64,000 nt of DNA from Candidatus Babeliales bacterium (GTDB lineage: Bacteria; Babelota; Babeliae; Babelales; Vermiphilaceae). The stretch is from contig JAGVKD010000004.1 in NCBI GenBank assembly GCA_020050795.1, positions 115,979-179,978 on the forward strand. The letters run 5' to 3'. Under the pieces are notes generated by a model, which was not told the DNA's origin, searched no databases, and worked only from the letters and a program-made list of their open reading frames with translations. Both the position numbers and the translations under genes were made by a program. Of the stretch, positions 24,516 through 32,174 are shown piece after piece (position 1 is the first letter of the stretch; the number at the start of each line of letters is the position of its first letter).

Positions 24516-27512
24516 ATGACCGTTACGAAAAATAAAGTCGGCATATTTCTTATTATTCTATTTTTCAAAATGGATGCAGGGGTTGTTGTTATCTCTGACA
24601 AAATTATTAATAGTTCCAATGAGGATCAGCTCTATCGCTATCTGCAAAGAGTTAAAACAACGGGTAATGACTTTGCAGGAGAGACTCCTGGCAGAACACA
24701 GCAGCTTAAAGTTATATATGATGCCATTGGCAAGGGCCCACAAGAATGGCACGAAGCCATTCGTTTGCTCAAACAGGGACAACCAGGCGGCTCAGGGGCT
24801 GTTGGTTCTGGAATGTCTGGGGCGACAGCAGCCGGTGGGCAGTCAGGGGTAGCAGGAACTGGAATTCCTGCGGGGGCAACAGGTGGAATCGCAGGCGCTC
24901 CATCCGCGGCAGAAGTTTCTACGGATATTCCAACGCCTCCGGGTGGACCAGAGGCGCCGCCACCACCACCAGGGGCTCCGGTAGCACGCCCAGCGATGCC
25001 TATGCCAATTAAAAAAGAAGCACAAGTTGTGCAACTTGTTTTGCCAGAACTGTCTGTAGCGGAACTTGGATCACTTTCAGAGAAAGATAAAAAACAATCA
25101 GATGAACGTGTTCTAGAAGTATTGGAAGAACTAGCCAAAGAATGCTTTATTGGTGACCAGAAAAAAGTTGCTCAAATAAAAACAAAAGGACTCAAGCCGC
25201 CCGTTTTTGAAGATGCATATGCAGCATATCGCTTTTTTGTGAAGGATCGCTTGGCGGCGAATGTTGGATTGAATGAACAATTTAAAAAGCGTGCAGAATT
25301 TAAAACATTCATCGGCTATGAAGATAAACAAGGACAGCTATTTGCATTTATGGATAGCAATTTGAATATCTCTGCGGGTCTTTCTATGTTGTATGGGCAA
25401 GTGGCAAACAATACACAATCGCTGGTGCAATTCTTTAAATCTCTCATGTTTAATCAGGGATTAATCGATACGGATGCAACTCGCTTGATTGAAACATTTG
25501 GTATCAATGTGGTTGTTTCCCAACGTCCAATGATGACACCAGCTCTTGCAGGTCAAATTCAATCTGATTATTTAGTAGAAACAGTGTTCATGAATTTGAT
25601 TGATGCTGTTTCGAGAGAATTACCTGCTCCCGCAGCACCGACGTTAACCGTTGAGGTTGAATCGACGCAAGCAGCAGTTGTTCCGGGTGCAACTCAAACA
25701 GAAGCAAAACAACGTCTAGGTTCATTCTTGCAAAAAAAATTAGCGCCAGAAACGGAAACTGTGGAAGAAGTTGAGGTCCGAGATGCAGCCATGGTTTCTC
25801 TATCTCATGATTATATTGATGCGCTCTATGATCAAGTTAATCGTCTAAGAATTCAACCACAATTTTTCAAATTTGCAGGACTTATTGGTAGCGTAGCGCG
25901 TGAAGCCGCAATGTCATCAAGTAATCCTCTTGATCGGATTAAAAAATATCCGTTCCTTGAAACATTGCTCAGTAGAGATCCGCTTAATTTTTCATTGAAT
26001 AAACTGAAGCCAGCTATTCAATCACAACTTGTGTTTCAAGTTGAGGAGATGGAAGAAATCCTACGTGCAACACCAGCTCTCAATGCTATGCTCAATGATC
26101 ACATTGAACGGTTGAAAAATCGTACGAAGAATGTTGATGTTAATGCATTCATAGCAGAGCAAGTTGCAGCTGCGACAAGCGAAAAAAGTCTCATGACTAT
26201 GGCCACTAAACTTCAACGAGTGGTTGGCACTAGACCAGAGATTAATGCGCTTAAAGAACAGTTAAAATCACTTTCTCCTGATGTGAATCTGATTATAAAT
26301 TCACTCAAAGCTCTTTCTGGAAAACAACCTGCATTTAGCGAAGCGCAAGTTCGCAAAGTAATGAGCGAATATGTTGAGAGACAAAAGCAGAAAAAAGCAG
26401 TTATAGATCTTCTGCAAGCAGCAAAAACAAAATATGCTCAGGAAAGACAACCAATTGATGGCTTCTTGTACAACGAGATTATAAGTCGTAAAATTGTTCC
26501 GCAAAAATGGCAGTTGGACGCAATCTTTAAGGCTTACGATCGTGAAGCGGCTTCAATATTGCCATTATTTACCAAAGTTGTTGGCGCACAATCTGTGGAT
26601 AACATTGTTTCAAAAGAAGCATTTTATCAATGGATTAAGCCGTACGGATTGTTGGTCAAAGTGATTGAACAAGTTCCGGGCGAACCATTGCAGGTGGGAG
26701 AAGGGACGCTTGATGTACTTCTCGCATCTCTGCGAGCCCTCAATACCGGTGAAGTTGGTAATTACCATTATGTGCCTGTCATTCAAACTGAAAAAGGCCT
26801 AATAACATCGGGCGTGTATAAAGGTAAACTGAATGGCCTTATCGCTGCGGTGGAAGCATATGATATAGGGCGAGTACTCAATGAATTGAGTGCCTTTATT
26901 CAGAATGCAAATCCTGGAGTGCAAAATGATGCTAAATTCAAAGAGGCTCTCAGCAAGCTTGCTAGCTATTTAGTTGGTGCGATTACCGGTGATATAGTGA
27001 AACAATTGACGGAGCTTGATCGCGGTTCAGGTCAGTTGGCACTCAAAGGATTGCCACTTGCTGGTCTGAGTCGTGCAGCAGCTGTTCGTAATGCGGCAGT
27101 GTATGGGCGCATTGAAGGTTTATTCAAACCACTTCTTTTATTTGTAACCAAAAATGGACAGTCGCTGAGTCAAACAGATTTGAGCCAACTAAATGTTACT
27201 GCATTTAGAGAAGCGTCAAATCGGGTTCTTGCCAAAGTGGATGAAATGATTCAGCAATATATTCCATATCTAGATTCACCATCGCAAGATGATCAACGAA
27301 GAGATATTGTTGAGGCTATCCGTACATATTTGAATGAGGTTGCCAAGCAGCTCGAATATCTCAAATCATCTGCAGTAGTCACCGCGCCAAATACGCCTGG
27401 CGGAGCAGATGCTGTATCGGCCGGAATACCGGGTGCACCGCCTCCACCTCCAGTTGCTCCGGGATCGGGAGCAGGCTTTATTCCACCGCCGCCTCCTCCA
27501 CCACCATTCTAA
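24516..27512 (+). CDS. large secreted proline-rich protein, formin-FH1-like ends
   Basis: 998 residues from ATG 24516; a GTG one codon earlier is too close to the AGGAG site. No named family is recognised. The N-terminus (KNKVGIFLIILFF) looks like an uncleaved or cleaved signal. Residues about 88-165 are low-complexity Gly/Ala/Ser turning into proline-rich sequence (PEAPPPPPGAPVARPAMPMP). From about 170 to 950 the protein is helical with repeated charged segments and no clear domain. The last 30 residues hold GAPPPPPVAPG and end IPPPPPPPPF. Such blocks resemble FH1 segments of formins and EVH1/profilin ligands, pointing to a host actin role by analogy with ActA or RickA; nothing in the sequence proves it. 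It forms an operon with outer-membrane-type copy 6 and ends at a strong terminator. Confidence 0.7.
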   Translation: MTVTKNKVGIFLIILFFKMDAGVVVISDKIINSSNEDQLYRYLQRVKTTGNDFAGETPGRTQQLKVIYDAIGKGPQEWHEAIRLLKQGQPGGSGAVGSGMSGATAAGGQSGVAGTGIPAGATGGIAGAPSAAEVSTDIPTPPGGPEAPPPPPGAPVARPAMPMPIKKEAQVVQLVLPELSVAELGSLSEKDKKQSDERVLEVLEELAKECFIGDQKKVAQIKTKGLKPPVFEDAYAAYRFFVKDRLAANVGLNEQFKKRAEFKTFIGYEDKQGQLFAFMDSNLNISAGLSMLYGQVANNTQSLVQFFKSLMFNQGLIDTDATRLIETFGINVVVSQRPMMTPALAGQIQSDYLVETVFMNLIDAVSRELPAPAAPTLTVEVESTQAAVVPGATQTEAKQRLGSFLQKKLAPETETVEEVEVRDAAMVSLSHDYIDALYDQVNRLRIQPQFFKFAGLIGSVAREAAMSSSNPLDRIKKYPFLETLLSRDPLNFSLNKLKPAIQSQLVFQVEEMEEILRATPALNAMLNDHIERLKNRTKNVDVNAFIAEQVAAATSEKSLMTMATKLQRVVGTRPEINALKEQLKSLSPDVNLIINSLKALSGKQPAFSEAQVRKVMSEYVERQKQKKAVIDLLQAAKTKYAQERQPIDGFLYNEIISRKIVPQKWQLDAIFKAYDREAASILPLFTKVVGAQSVDNIVSKEAFYQWIKPYGLLVKVIEQVPGEPLQVGEGTLDVLLASLRALNTGEVGNYHYVPVIQTEKGLITSGVYKGKLNGLIAAVEAYDIGRVLNELSAFIQNANPGVQNDAKFKEALSKLASYLVGAITGDIVKQLTELDRGSGQLALKGLPLAGLSRAAAVRNAAVYGRIEGLFKPLLLFVTKNGQSLSQTDLSQLNVTAFREASNRVLAKVDEMIQQYIPYLDSPSQDDQRRDIVEAIRTYLNEVAKQLEYLKSSAVVTAPNTPGGADAVSAGIPGAPPPPPVAPGSGAGFIPPPPPPPPF

Positions 27513-27525
27513 AGAGACGTTAAAT

Positions 27526-27555
27526 AAAAAGGATCGCAAGAGTGCGATCCTTTTT
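27526..27555. terminator. bidirectional terminator
   Basis: A perfect 13-bp stem with an AGAG loop, with A and T runs built into the arms. It lies between the convergent proline-rich gene and the GH1 gene. Confidence 0.88.
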
Positions 27556-27582
27556 AAATTGTTAGCTTTTTGTCATACTGAT

Positions 27583-29121
27583 TTAAGCTACTGCATTATG
27601 CACGAATTCTTGATACCAACGTGCACCATCTTTGACTATGAGATGTGATGGATCATGTGCATCCACCTCGAGCAATCCGTACGATCGCTTTTTACTGTCT
27701 TCTTTTGGCCATTCATAGTTGTCTGCCAATGTCCACGTCAGATATCCACGTACATTAAAACCATCTTCAACGGCTTTAGTCAGTGCATACATATATTTCT
27801 GATAAAAACTATTTCTGAGCGCATTATCCTGTGTTGCAATACCGTTCTCGGTGACATACATAGGAATCCCGAGTGGTTCTGCCAATCGTTCAGAAACTTC
27901 TGCGATTGCGCGCCACAATCCTTGCGGGTAGATGCGGTAATTGTCATTATCTGTTTTGGATTTATCAGTTACGGTTAACTTTGTTGGCCCGGCCATATAA
28001 CCGTTTGAATAATAGTTAATACCAATCCAATCAAGTGCATATTTTGCATCATCATTTTTGTGCGAAAACCAGACTGCACCAGGTACTTTTACAGTAAAGG
28101 TACCTTTAGTAAAGAATTCGTAAAATGGATCGGTTTGCAAACTGTTACCCATCTTACAACACAGAGCACTTAACGGATACATACCCTTTTGTGTCAATGT
28201 TTTATTAGCAGGGTGCAATTGGTGAATGTTGTGCAAGAATCCGATTTGTGGTCTTTCGATCACATCAGATCTAAATGATTTATTTTCTATTAATGTTGAA
28301 TAGGTATAGTTCATAGCCTTATATACACGAACGTGCGCTTCCATCATATTGGCGAGCACGCGCATAGTGAGCTTCAATCCGTTTTTATTTGGATTGGCAG
28401 GGGGCCCTTCAAGTGATTTATAACCTCTGAAAGCATACCCTGTTGGCGAGTTAAATGTTGCCCATAATGGTACATGCATTTCTTGCAATGCAGCAAGAGC
28501 TTGCGCATCATTAGACAGCTTGTTCACACAGGCCTGATACACTCGGGCACAGAACTCTGCAAAGTAATCAAGGTTTGATTTTTTCTCAAATCCACCATTA
28601 TCAATAAACCAACACGGGTCGGTATAATGGTGAAAACAAACGATCGGTGTTATACGATTTTTAAGTGCAGAAACGAACATATCTGCATAGTGGTCAAGAG
28701 CTGCTTCATCAAATGAGTCAGGTCCATTTGGCTGGACAAGGGCCCATTCAACCGAGAAGCGGAGGGAGTTAAGACCAAATTCTTTGGCCTGTTTAAAGTA
28801 CTCTTGGTAGTTATCCCACAAGTTGATGGAAAACTGGGGGGATGTCATTTCGGGTAGTTTTTTCTCTGCAGCAAAACGAGCCCAACTACAAATATCAGGG
28901 GTACATTTTGGAGAACATTGGTGCTCTGATGTTGAAGCCCCAAGCAAAAAACCCGGGTTCAAATTATGCAATTTTTTCCCAAGAACCTCTGCGCTTGGCA
29001 AAGATTTTGGCATTTTAAAGGGAATCTCTTTTGAGTAGTCTACCGCTGCTGACAGGGTAAAAGCACTCAAAAAAGAGAGCGAAATAAGCGATTTTAGGAA
29101 TCTTTTTTTCATTACGTTCAT
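27583..29121 (-). CDS. secreted glycoside hydrolase family 1 homologue, acid/base residue replaced
   Basis: 512 residues; an ATG at 29112 (MKKRFLKSLISLSF) may be the true start of the signal peptide, which is cut near LSAAVD. The GH1 barrel is easily followed: GFLLGASTSEHQ, NSLRFSVEWALVQP, FHHYTDPCWF, DWIGINYYSNGY, YVTENGI and LTWTLADNYEW. The nucleophile Glu425 in TENG is present. The acid/base Glu of the T-F-N-E-P motif is Ser225 (ATFNSP, 222-226). GH1 enzymes retain the anomeric configuration and need both residues; plant myrosinases work with Gln there using an activated substrate. The enzyme may therefore be a transglycosidase, need an external base, or only bind sugar. Extra Cys near residues 69-78 suggest a disulfide in the periplasm. 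Confidence 0.85.
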   Translation of the reverse strand: MNVMKKRFLKSLISLSFLSAFTLSAAVDYSKEIPFKMPKSLPSAEVLGKKLHNLNPGFLLGASTSEHQCSPKCTPDICSWARFAAEKKLPEMTSPQFSINLWDNYQEYFKQAKEFGLNSLRFSVEWALVQPNGPDSFDEAALDHYADMFVSALKNRITPIVCFHHYTDPCWFIDNGGFEKKSNLDYFAEFCARVYQACVNKLSNDAQALAALQEMHVPLWATFNSPTGYAFRGYKSLEGPPANPNKNGLKLTMRVLANMMEAHVRVYKAMNYTYSTLIENKSFRSDVIERPQIGFLHNIHQLHPANKTLTQKGMYPLSALCCKMGNSLQTDPFYEFFTKGTFTVKVPGAVWFSHKNDDAKYALDWIGINYYSNGYMAGPTKLTVTDKSKTDNDNYRIYPQGLWRAIAEVSERLAEPLGIPMYVTENGIATQDNALRNSFYQKYMYALTKAVEDGFNVRGYLTWTLADNYEWPKEDSKKRSYGLLEVDAHDPSHLIVKDGARWYQEFVHNAVA

Positions 29122-29203
29122 AACCTTAAAACCTTCATTTTTCGGTTAAATCTCAGCCTTTTTACTACTCATATATAGAATAACCCGGGGGGGTTAAAAT
29201 GGC

Positions 29204-29240
29204 AAAAGCCCCCGTGGAATAGGCTTCCAGAGGGGCTTTT
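29204..29240 (-). terminator. terminator after ychF
   Basis: Nine-bp outer stem (29204-29212 with 29232-29240) and a 5-bp inner stem, with the T run on the minus strand built into the arm. It lies between the ychF stop and the GH1 upstream region. Confidence 0.75.
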
Positions 29241-29260
29241 CGATAATCGATTGAAAGGGG

Positions 29261-30364
29261 CTATACGTTGAACCGTACCACTATAATATCCCCATCCTGG
29301 ACTATATAGTCTTGGCCTTCAGTTCTAACCTTGCCTGTTTCTTTGAGTTTGACTACAGAGCCACTTTTGAACAAATCTTCGCAGTTAAACACCTCGGCGC
29401 AGATAAAGCCCCGCTGGAGGTCTGAGTGGATTTCTCCAGAGGCTTCCCGTACCGTGAGGCCCTTTTTAATAGGCCATACATGGGCCTCTTTTGGGCCACA
29501 GGTGAAGAAAGAGATCAGGCCTAGGTTGATATAGGTCTGGCGAATAATGGCATTTAGGCTTGGCTCATTGAGCCCTACCATTTCCATCATTTCTTTGGCA
29601 TCGTCCCCACTGATTTGTGATAATTCCCATTCAATTTTTACACTGACAGGGATTACGCGATTTTGGCCAAAATGATCAACCAGCTTTTGATAATAGGGGT
29701 TTTGTTGGTAGGTGGTAATTTCATCTTCAGCTATATTCGCAATAACCAGGAAGTTCTTTGCCGATAGGAGTTGTAGGCTATGCATATTACCATCAATAAC
29801 TAGCTTTCTCACCTTTGCAGCATCCGTGGCATCAAGGGCAGCTTTAATTTGTACCAAGAGATTGAGTTCGGCCTCGAGAGCTTTTTTCTCCTGAGGCTGG
29901 GCGGTGCGTTTGATGAGAGTAGGTAGCTTTTCTTGCCGTTTTTCAACAGACTCTAAGTCTTTGAGCATCAGTTCGGCAACGATTGTCTCATAATCGGCTA
30001 GGGGATCAACTTTATCTGATGTGTGGATGATGTCATCATTTTCAAAGCAGCGCAATACATGCAGAATAAGATCAACTTCCCGAATATGGCTCAAAAATTG
30101 GTTTCCCAATCCTTCACCAGCCGCAGCTCCTTTTACGAGTCCTGCAATATCAACAAAGCTGACAGTTCCAGGAATCTTTTTTTGTGACCCGTAGATTTCT
30201 GCCAGTTGATCGAGACGAGGATCTGGAACCTCGGTCATTGCAATATGAGGATCGATAGTGCAGAAAGGATAATTTTCTGCGGGAGCACTTGATTTGGTGA
30301 GTGCGTTAAATAGTGTCGATTTTCCAACATTTGGTAGGCCAACTAGGCCAGCTTTAATTCCCAT
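29261..30364 (-). CDS. ychF: redox-regulated ATPase YchF (Obg-like)
   Basis: 367 residues, the usual size. The G1 loop GLPNVGKST is near the N-terminus, G3 is DIAGLVKGA, and the switch region has ENYPFCTIDP. A coiled-coil arm (about 130-190, rich in Glu/Lys) precedes the C-terminal TGS-like domain (ISFFTCGPKEAHVWPIKKG, FICAEVFNCEDL). YchF binds ATP rather than GTP and interacts with ribosomes in stress responses. It is transcribed alone between a terminator and a divergent small-gene pair. Confidence 0.95.
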   Translation of the reverse strand: MGIKAGLVGLPNVGKSTLFNALTKSSAPAENYPFCTIDPHIAMTEVPDPRLDQLAEIYGSQKKIPGTVSFVDIAGLVKGAAAGEGLGNQFLSHIREVDLILHVLRCFENDDIIHTSDKVDPLADYETIVAELMLKDLESVEKRQEKLPTLIKRTAQPQEKKALEAELNLLVQIKAALDATDAAKVRKLVIDGNMHSLQLLSAKNFLVIANIAEDEITTYQQNPYYQKLVDHFGQNRVIPVSVKIEWELSQISGDDAKEMMEMVGLNEPSLNAIIRQTYINLGLISFFTCGPKEAHVWPIKKGLTVREASGEIHSDLQRGFICAEVFNCEDLFKSGSVVKLKETGKVRTEGQDYIVQDGDIIVVRFNV

Positions 30365-30471
30365 AAGTTCTTATAAGCCTATTATTGCTGAGTGATGTTT
30401 CTATTTAGTGTGCGTGAAAATCGCTATTTATTCAAATAGCGGTTAATTTCTAAAATTGAAGGGCCATTTTC

Positions 30472-30502
30472 TTGACGAATTATCTCTTTGCAATGTTATA
30501 TT
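30472..30502 (+). promoter_or_regulatory. probable promoter of the small membrane-protein pair
   Basis: TTGACG (30472-30477) and TTATAT (30496-30501) with an 18-bp spacer, ahead of the genes at 30567 and 30832. A hairpin with an 8-bp stem (30422-30441) lies just upstream. Confidence 0.45.
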
Positions 30503-30566
30503 CTAGCAGATGGTTTTGGATCTCTTATTCAAGAAACTATAGTTTTATATCTAAAGGAGTTTCGCA

Positions 30567-30818
30567 ATGATGAAGTCACCAATGATGCGCTGTGTTGGTA
30601 TGGCGGTATGGGTTATTACTGGACTAGCAGCATTGAATATGGGCTTGGCAGCTTTTATGGGATGGGACTTTTTTCAAACAGATTTCATGATGATGAGCAT
30701 GCCTATGTTTGTTCGCCCATTACTTCTTTTGATTGGTCTTTCGGGTGTAATATCTTTGGTTATGTTTGGAATGGCAGTTACGTGCAAATGTGGCAAATGC
30801 GATTCTTGCAAAAGTTAA
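30567..30818 (+). CDS. small membrane protein, DUF378-like
   Basis: 83 residues with a good AAAGGAG site 8 bp before the ATG. Two membrane segments are visible, with ITGLAALNMGLAAFMG and a segment around LLLLIGLSGVISLVMFG. The A-L-N-x-G-L motif and the two-helix layout resemble DUF378 proteins of unknown function. The tail TCKCGKCDSCKS carries four Cys in a C-x-C-x2-C-x2-C pattern that could bind a metal. A longer overlapping frame (30488-30832) lacks a ribosome-binding site and is not chosen. The LysE-type gene follows after 13 bp. Confidence 0.72.
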   Translation: MMKSPMMRCVGMAVWVITGLAALNMGLAAFMGWDFFQTDFMMMSMPMFVRPLLLLIGLSGVISLVMFGMAVTCKCGKCDSCKS

Positions 30819-30831
30819 AGTATCTTAATTA

Positions 30832-31467
30832 ATGAACATGATAATGCTTTGGTTACGAGGAACTCTTATAGGGTTCCTCGTTTCAGTAACAGGGGATCCA
30901 ACTGATTTCTTGTGTATGGAATTAACATTAGAACGAGGGGTTGGCGCTGGGTTGGCGGTTGCGATTGGGGCGACACTGGCGGATACACTTTTTGGTGCGC
31001 TTGCTGCACTAGGACTTGCTGAAGCTGCATCCTATCTTTCTAATTTTTCTTATGTGCTCAATATTGCAGGTGGATTGTTTCTTATATATTTTGGCTTGCG
31101 AGCTATGTGGGTTCATCTGGAGAAAAGGCAAAAAAAAGTTATGCGCATGCGAGATATGGTGGGCATAGAGTTGTGGACTTTTGTCTTTACTATGTTGAGT
31201 CCATTGACAGCGATAACGTTCCTTGCCTTCTTTAAAAGTTTCGGAATTTTACTTCTGGCAAATGATATTTGGAGTCTCATTCCACTCATTTTGGGATTTG
31301 CGTGTGGTTCACTGCTTTGGTGGATGTTCTTAATTGGCGCAGTGGTTTTCTTCAATAAACTTTTTAAGCCTATATATTTGATATGGATGAGCTGGGCATC
31401 AGGTTTTGTTATTCTGCTGTTTGGAATATACGAGATAGGTAAAGAAGTGTGGGATTTGATTTTCTAA
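30832..31467 (+). CDS. LysE/RhtB-family exporter
   Basis: 211 residues, about six membrane segments. The first helices match the LysE pattern: LERGVGAGLAVAIGATLADTLF and then ALAALGLAEAA, with LNIAGGLFLIYFGLRAM. The family exports amino acids or small metabolites across the inner membrane. Where most members have a P-G-P motif near the start this one has TGDPTDF. The substrate cannot be read from sequence. It follows the DUF378-like gene by 13 bp and ends at a terminator. Confidence 0.75.
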   Translation: MNMIMLWLRGTLIGFLVSVTGDPTDFLCMELTLERGVGAGLAVAIGATLADTLFGALAALGLAEAASYLSNFSYVLNIAGGLFLIYFGLRAMWVHLEKRQKKVMRMRDMVGIELWTFVFTMLSPLTAITFLAFFKSFGILLLANDIWSLIPLILGFACGSLLWWMFLIGAVVFFNKLFKPIYLIWMSWASGFVILLFGIYEIGKEVWDLIF

Positions 31468-31476
31468 TTAAGAGAA

Positions 31477-31506
31477 GAGGCGCTCAATAACGAGCGCCTC
31501 TTTTTT
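31477..31506 (+). terminator. terminator after the LysE-type gene
   Basis: Nine-bp stem (31477-31485 with 31492-31500), 6-nt loop AATAAC, six T. The core 31479-31498 recurs in inverted orientation at 32124-32143. Confidence 0.87.
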
Positions 31507-31511
31507 ATTCT

Positions 31512-32045
31512 TTACAAGCGTTCTTCCTGGGATTCTTTGTACGCGTCGAGTGTCTTCCAACTAATCTTTGTTGAAGTTAGTTCGTCTGCCTGGCCTTCTT
31601 TGCCAAGCAGGAGCAGATTGTCCATATTGAGCTGTGGCAGAGGCCTATGCCTGAATGATTGCATCCAGCTCATGTGGGCTTTATTCGGGGAAGGGTGAAG
31701 TTTAGCCAAAGCACGGAGAACGGATTTGCTTAAGGTGAGTTCTTGGTCCTTTTGTTCCAGAGCGGTTTTTATGTGTTCGATATTCAATGGTACCTTGAAA
31801 CAACCATCTGGCGTTAGGGCTACAACGCTTGCAGGTAGATATACTGATTGTGATAATTCTTCCGATCTAAAGAAACATCCTATCGCAAGTGTGTCGCATG
31901 TAGCTGGTAAGCAGAGATCGCTAAATTTGGTGCCCATTTTGTTGATTTCCGTTGCAAGAGGATATTTTTCATCGAGAAGGGCTGTCTTATCCATGCATAG
32001 TAATGAGTTGCATACAAATAATGTGAGAGCAATTAGTTTTTTCAT
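31512..32045 (-). CDS. hypothetical secreted protein
   Basis: 177 residues from ATG 32045 (AGGAT upstream); the open frame is 7 codons longer. Signal peptide MKKLIALTLFVCNSLLCM, probably cut after Cys-Met or near it; whether it is a lipoprotein is unclear because the Cys is followed by MDK. The rest is a mixed soluble sequence with three Cys and a helical middle (HIKTALEQKDQELTLSKSVL). Not recognised. It stands alone between two copies of the same terminator hairpin in opposite orientations, downstream of dnaK on the same strand but separated from it by one of them. Confidence 0.6.
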   Translation of the reverse strand: MKKLIALTLFVCNSLLCMDKTALLDEKYPLATEINKMGTKFSDLCLPATCDTLAIGCFFRSEELSQSVYLPASVVALTPDGCFKVPLNIEHIKTALEQKDQELTLSKSVLRALAKLHPSPNKAHMSWMQSFRHRPLPQLNMDNLLLLGKEGQADELTSTKISWKTLDAYKESQEERL

Positions 32046-32118
32046 GATGATATATCCTATCTTCATAGTTATAGAGCAAGCTAAATTATCCTAGTGCTTT
32101 AGCATGTTTTGTCAAAAA

Positions 32119-32148
32119 GAAAAGGCGCTCGTTATTGAGCGCCTTTTC
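32119..32148 (-). terminator. terminator after dnaK
   Basis: Twelve-bp perfect stem (32119-32130 with 32137-32148), loop GTTATT, and T-rich tracts on both sides. It separates dnaK from the gene at 31512-32045. Confidence 0.85.
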
Positions 32149-32174
32149 TTTTTTATCCCACGGGTGGGAATCTA

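Noticed and set aside
24638..25138. 166-codon minus-strand frame in the proline-rich gene
   Set aside because: Antisense frame over low-complexity Gly/Pro codons; such frames stay open because of base composition.
30488..30832. 114-codon frame overlapping the DUF378-like gene
   Set aside because: It has no ribosome-binding site, and the overlapping 83-codon frame has a strong one and a sensible membrane topology.
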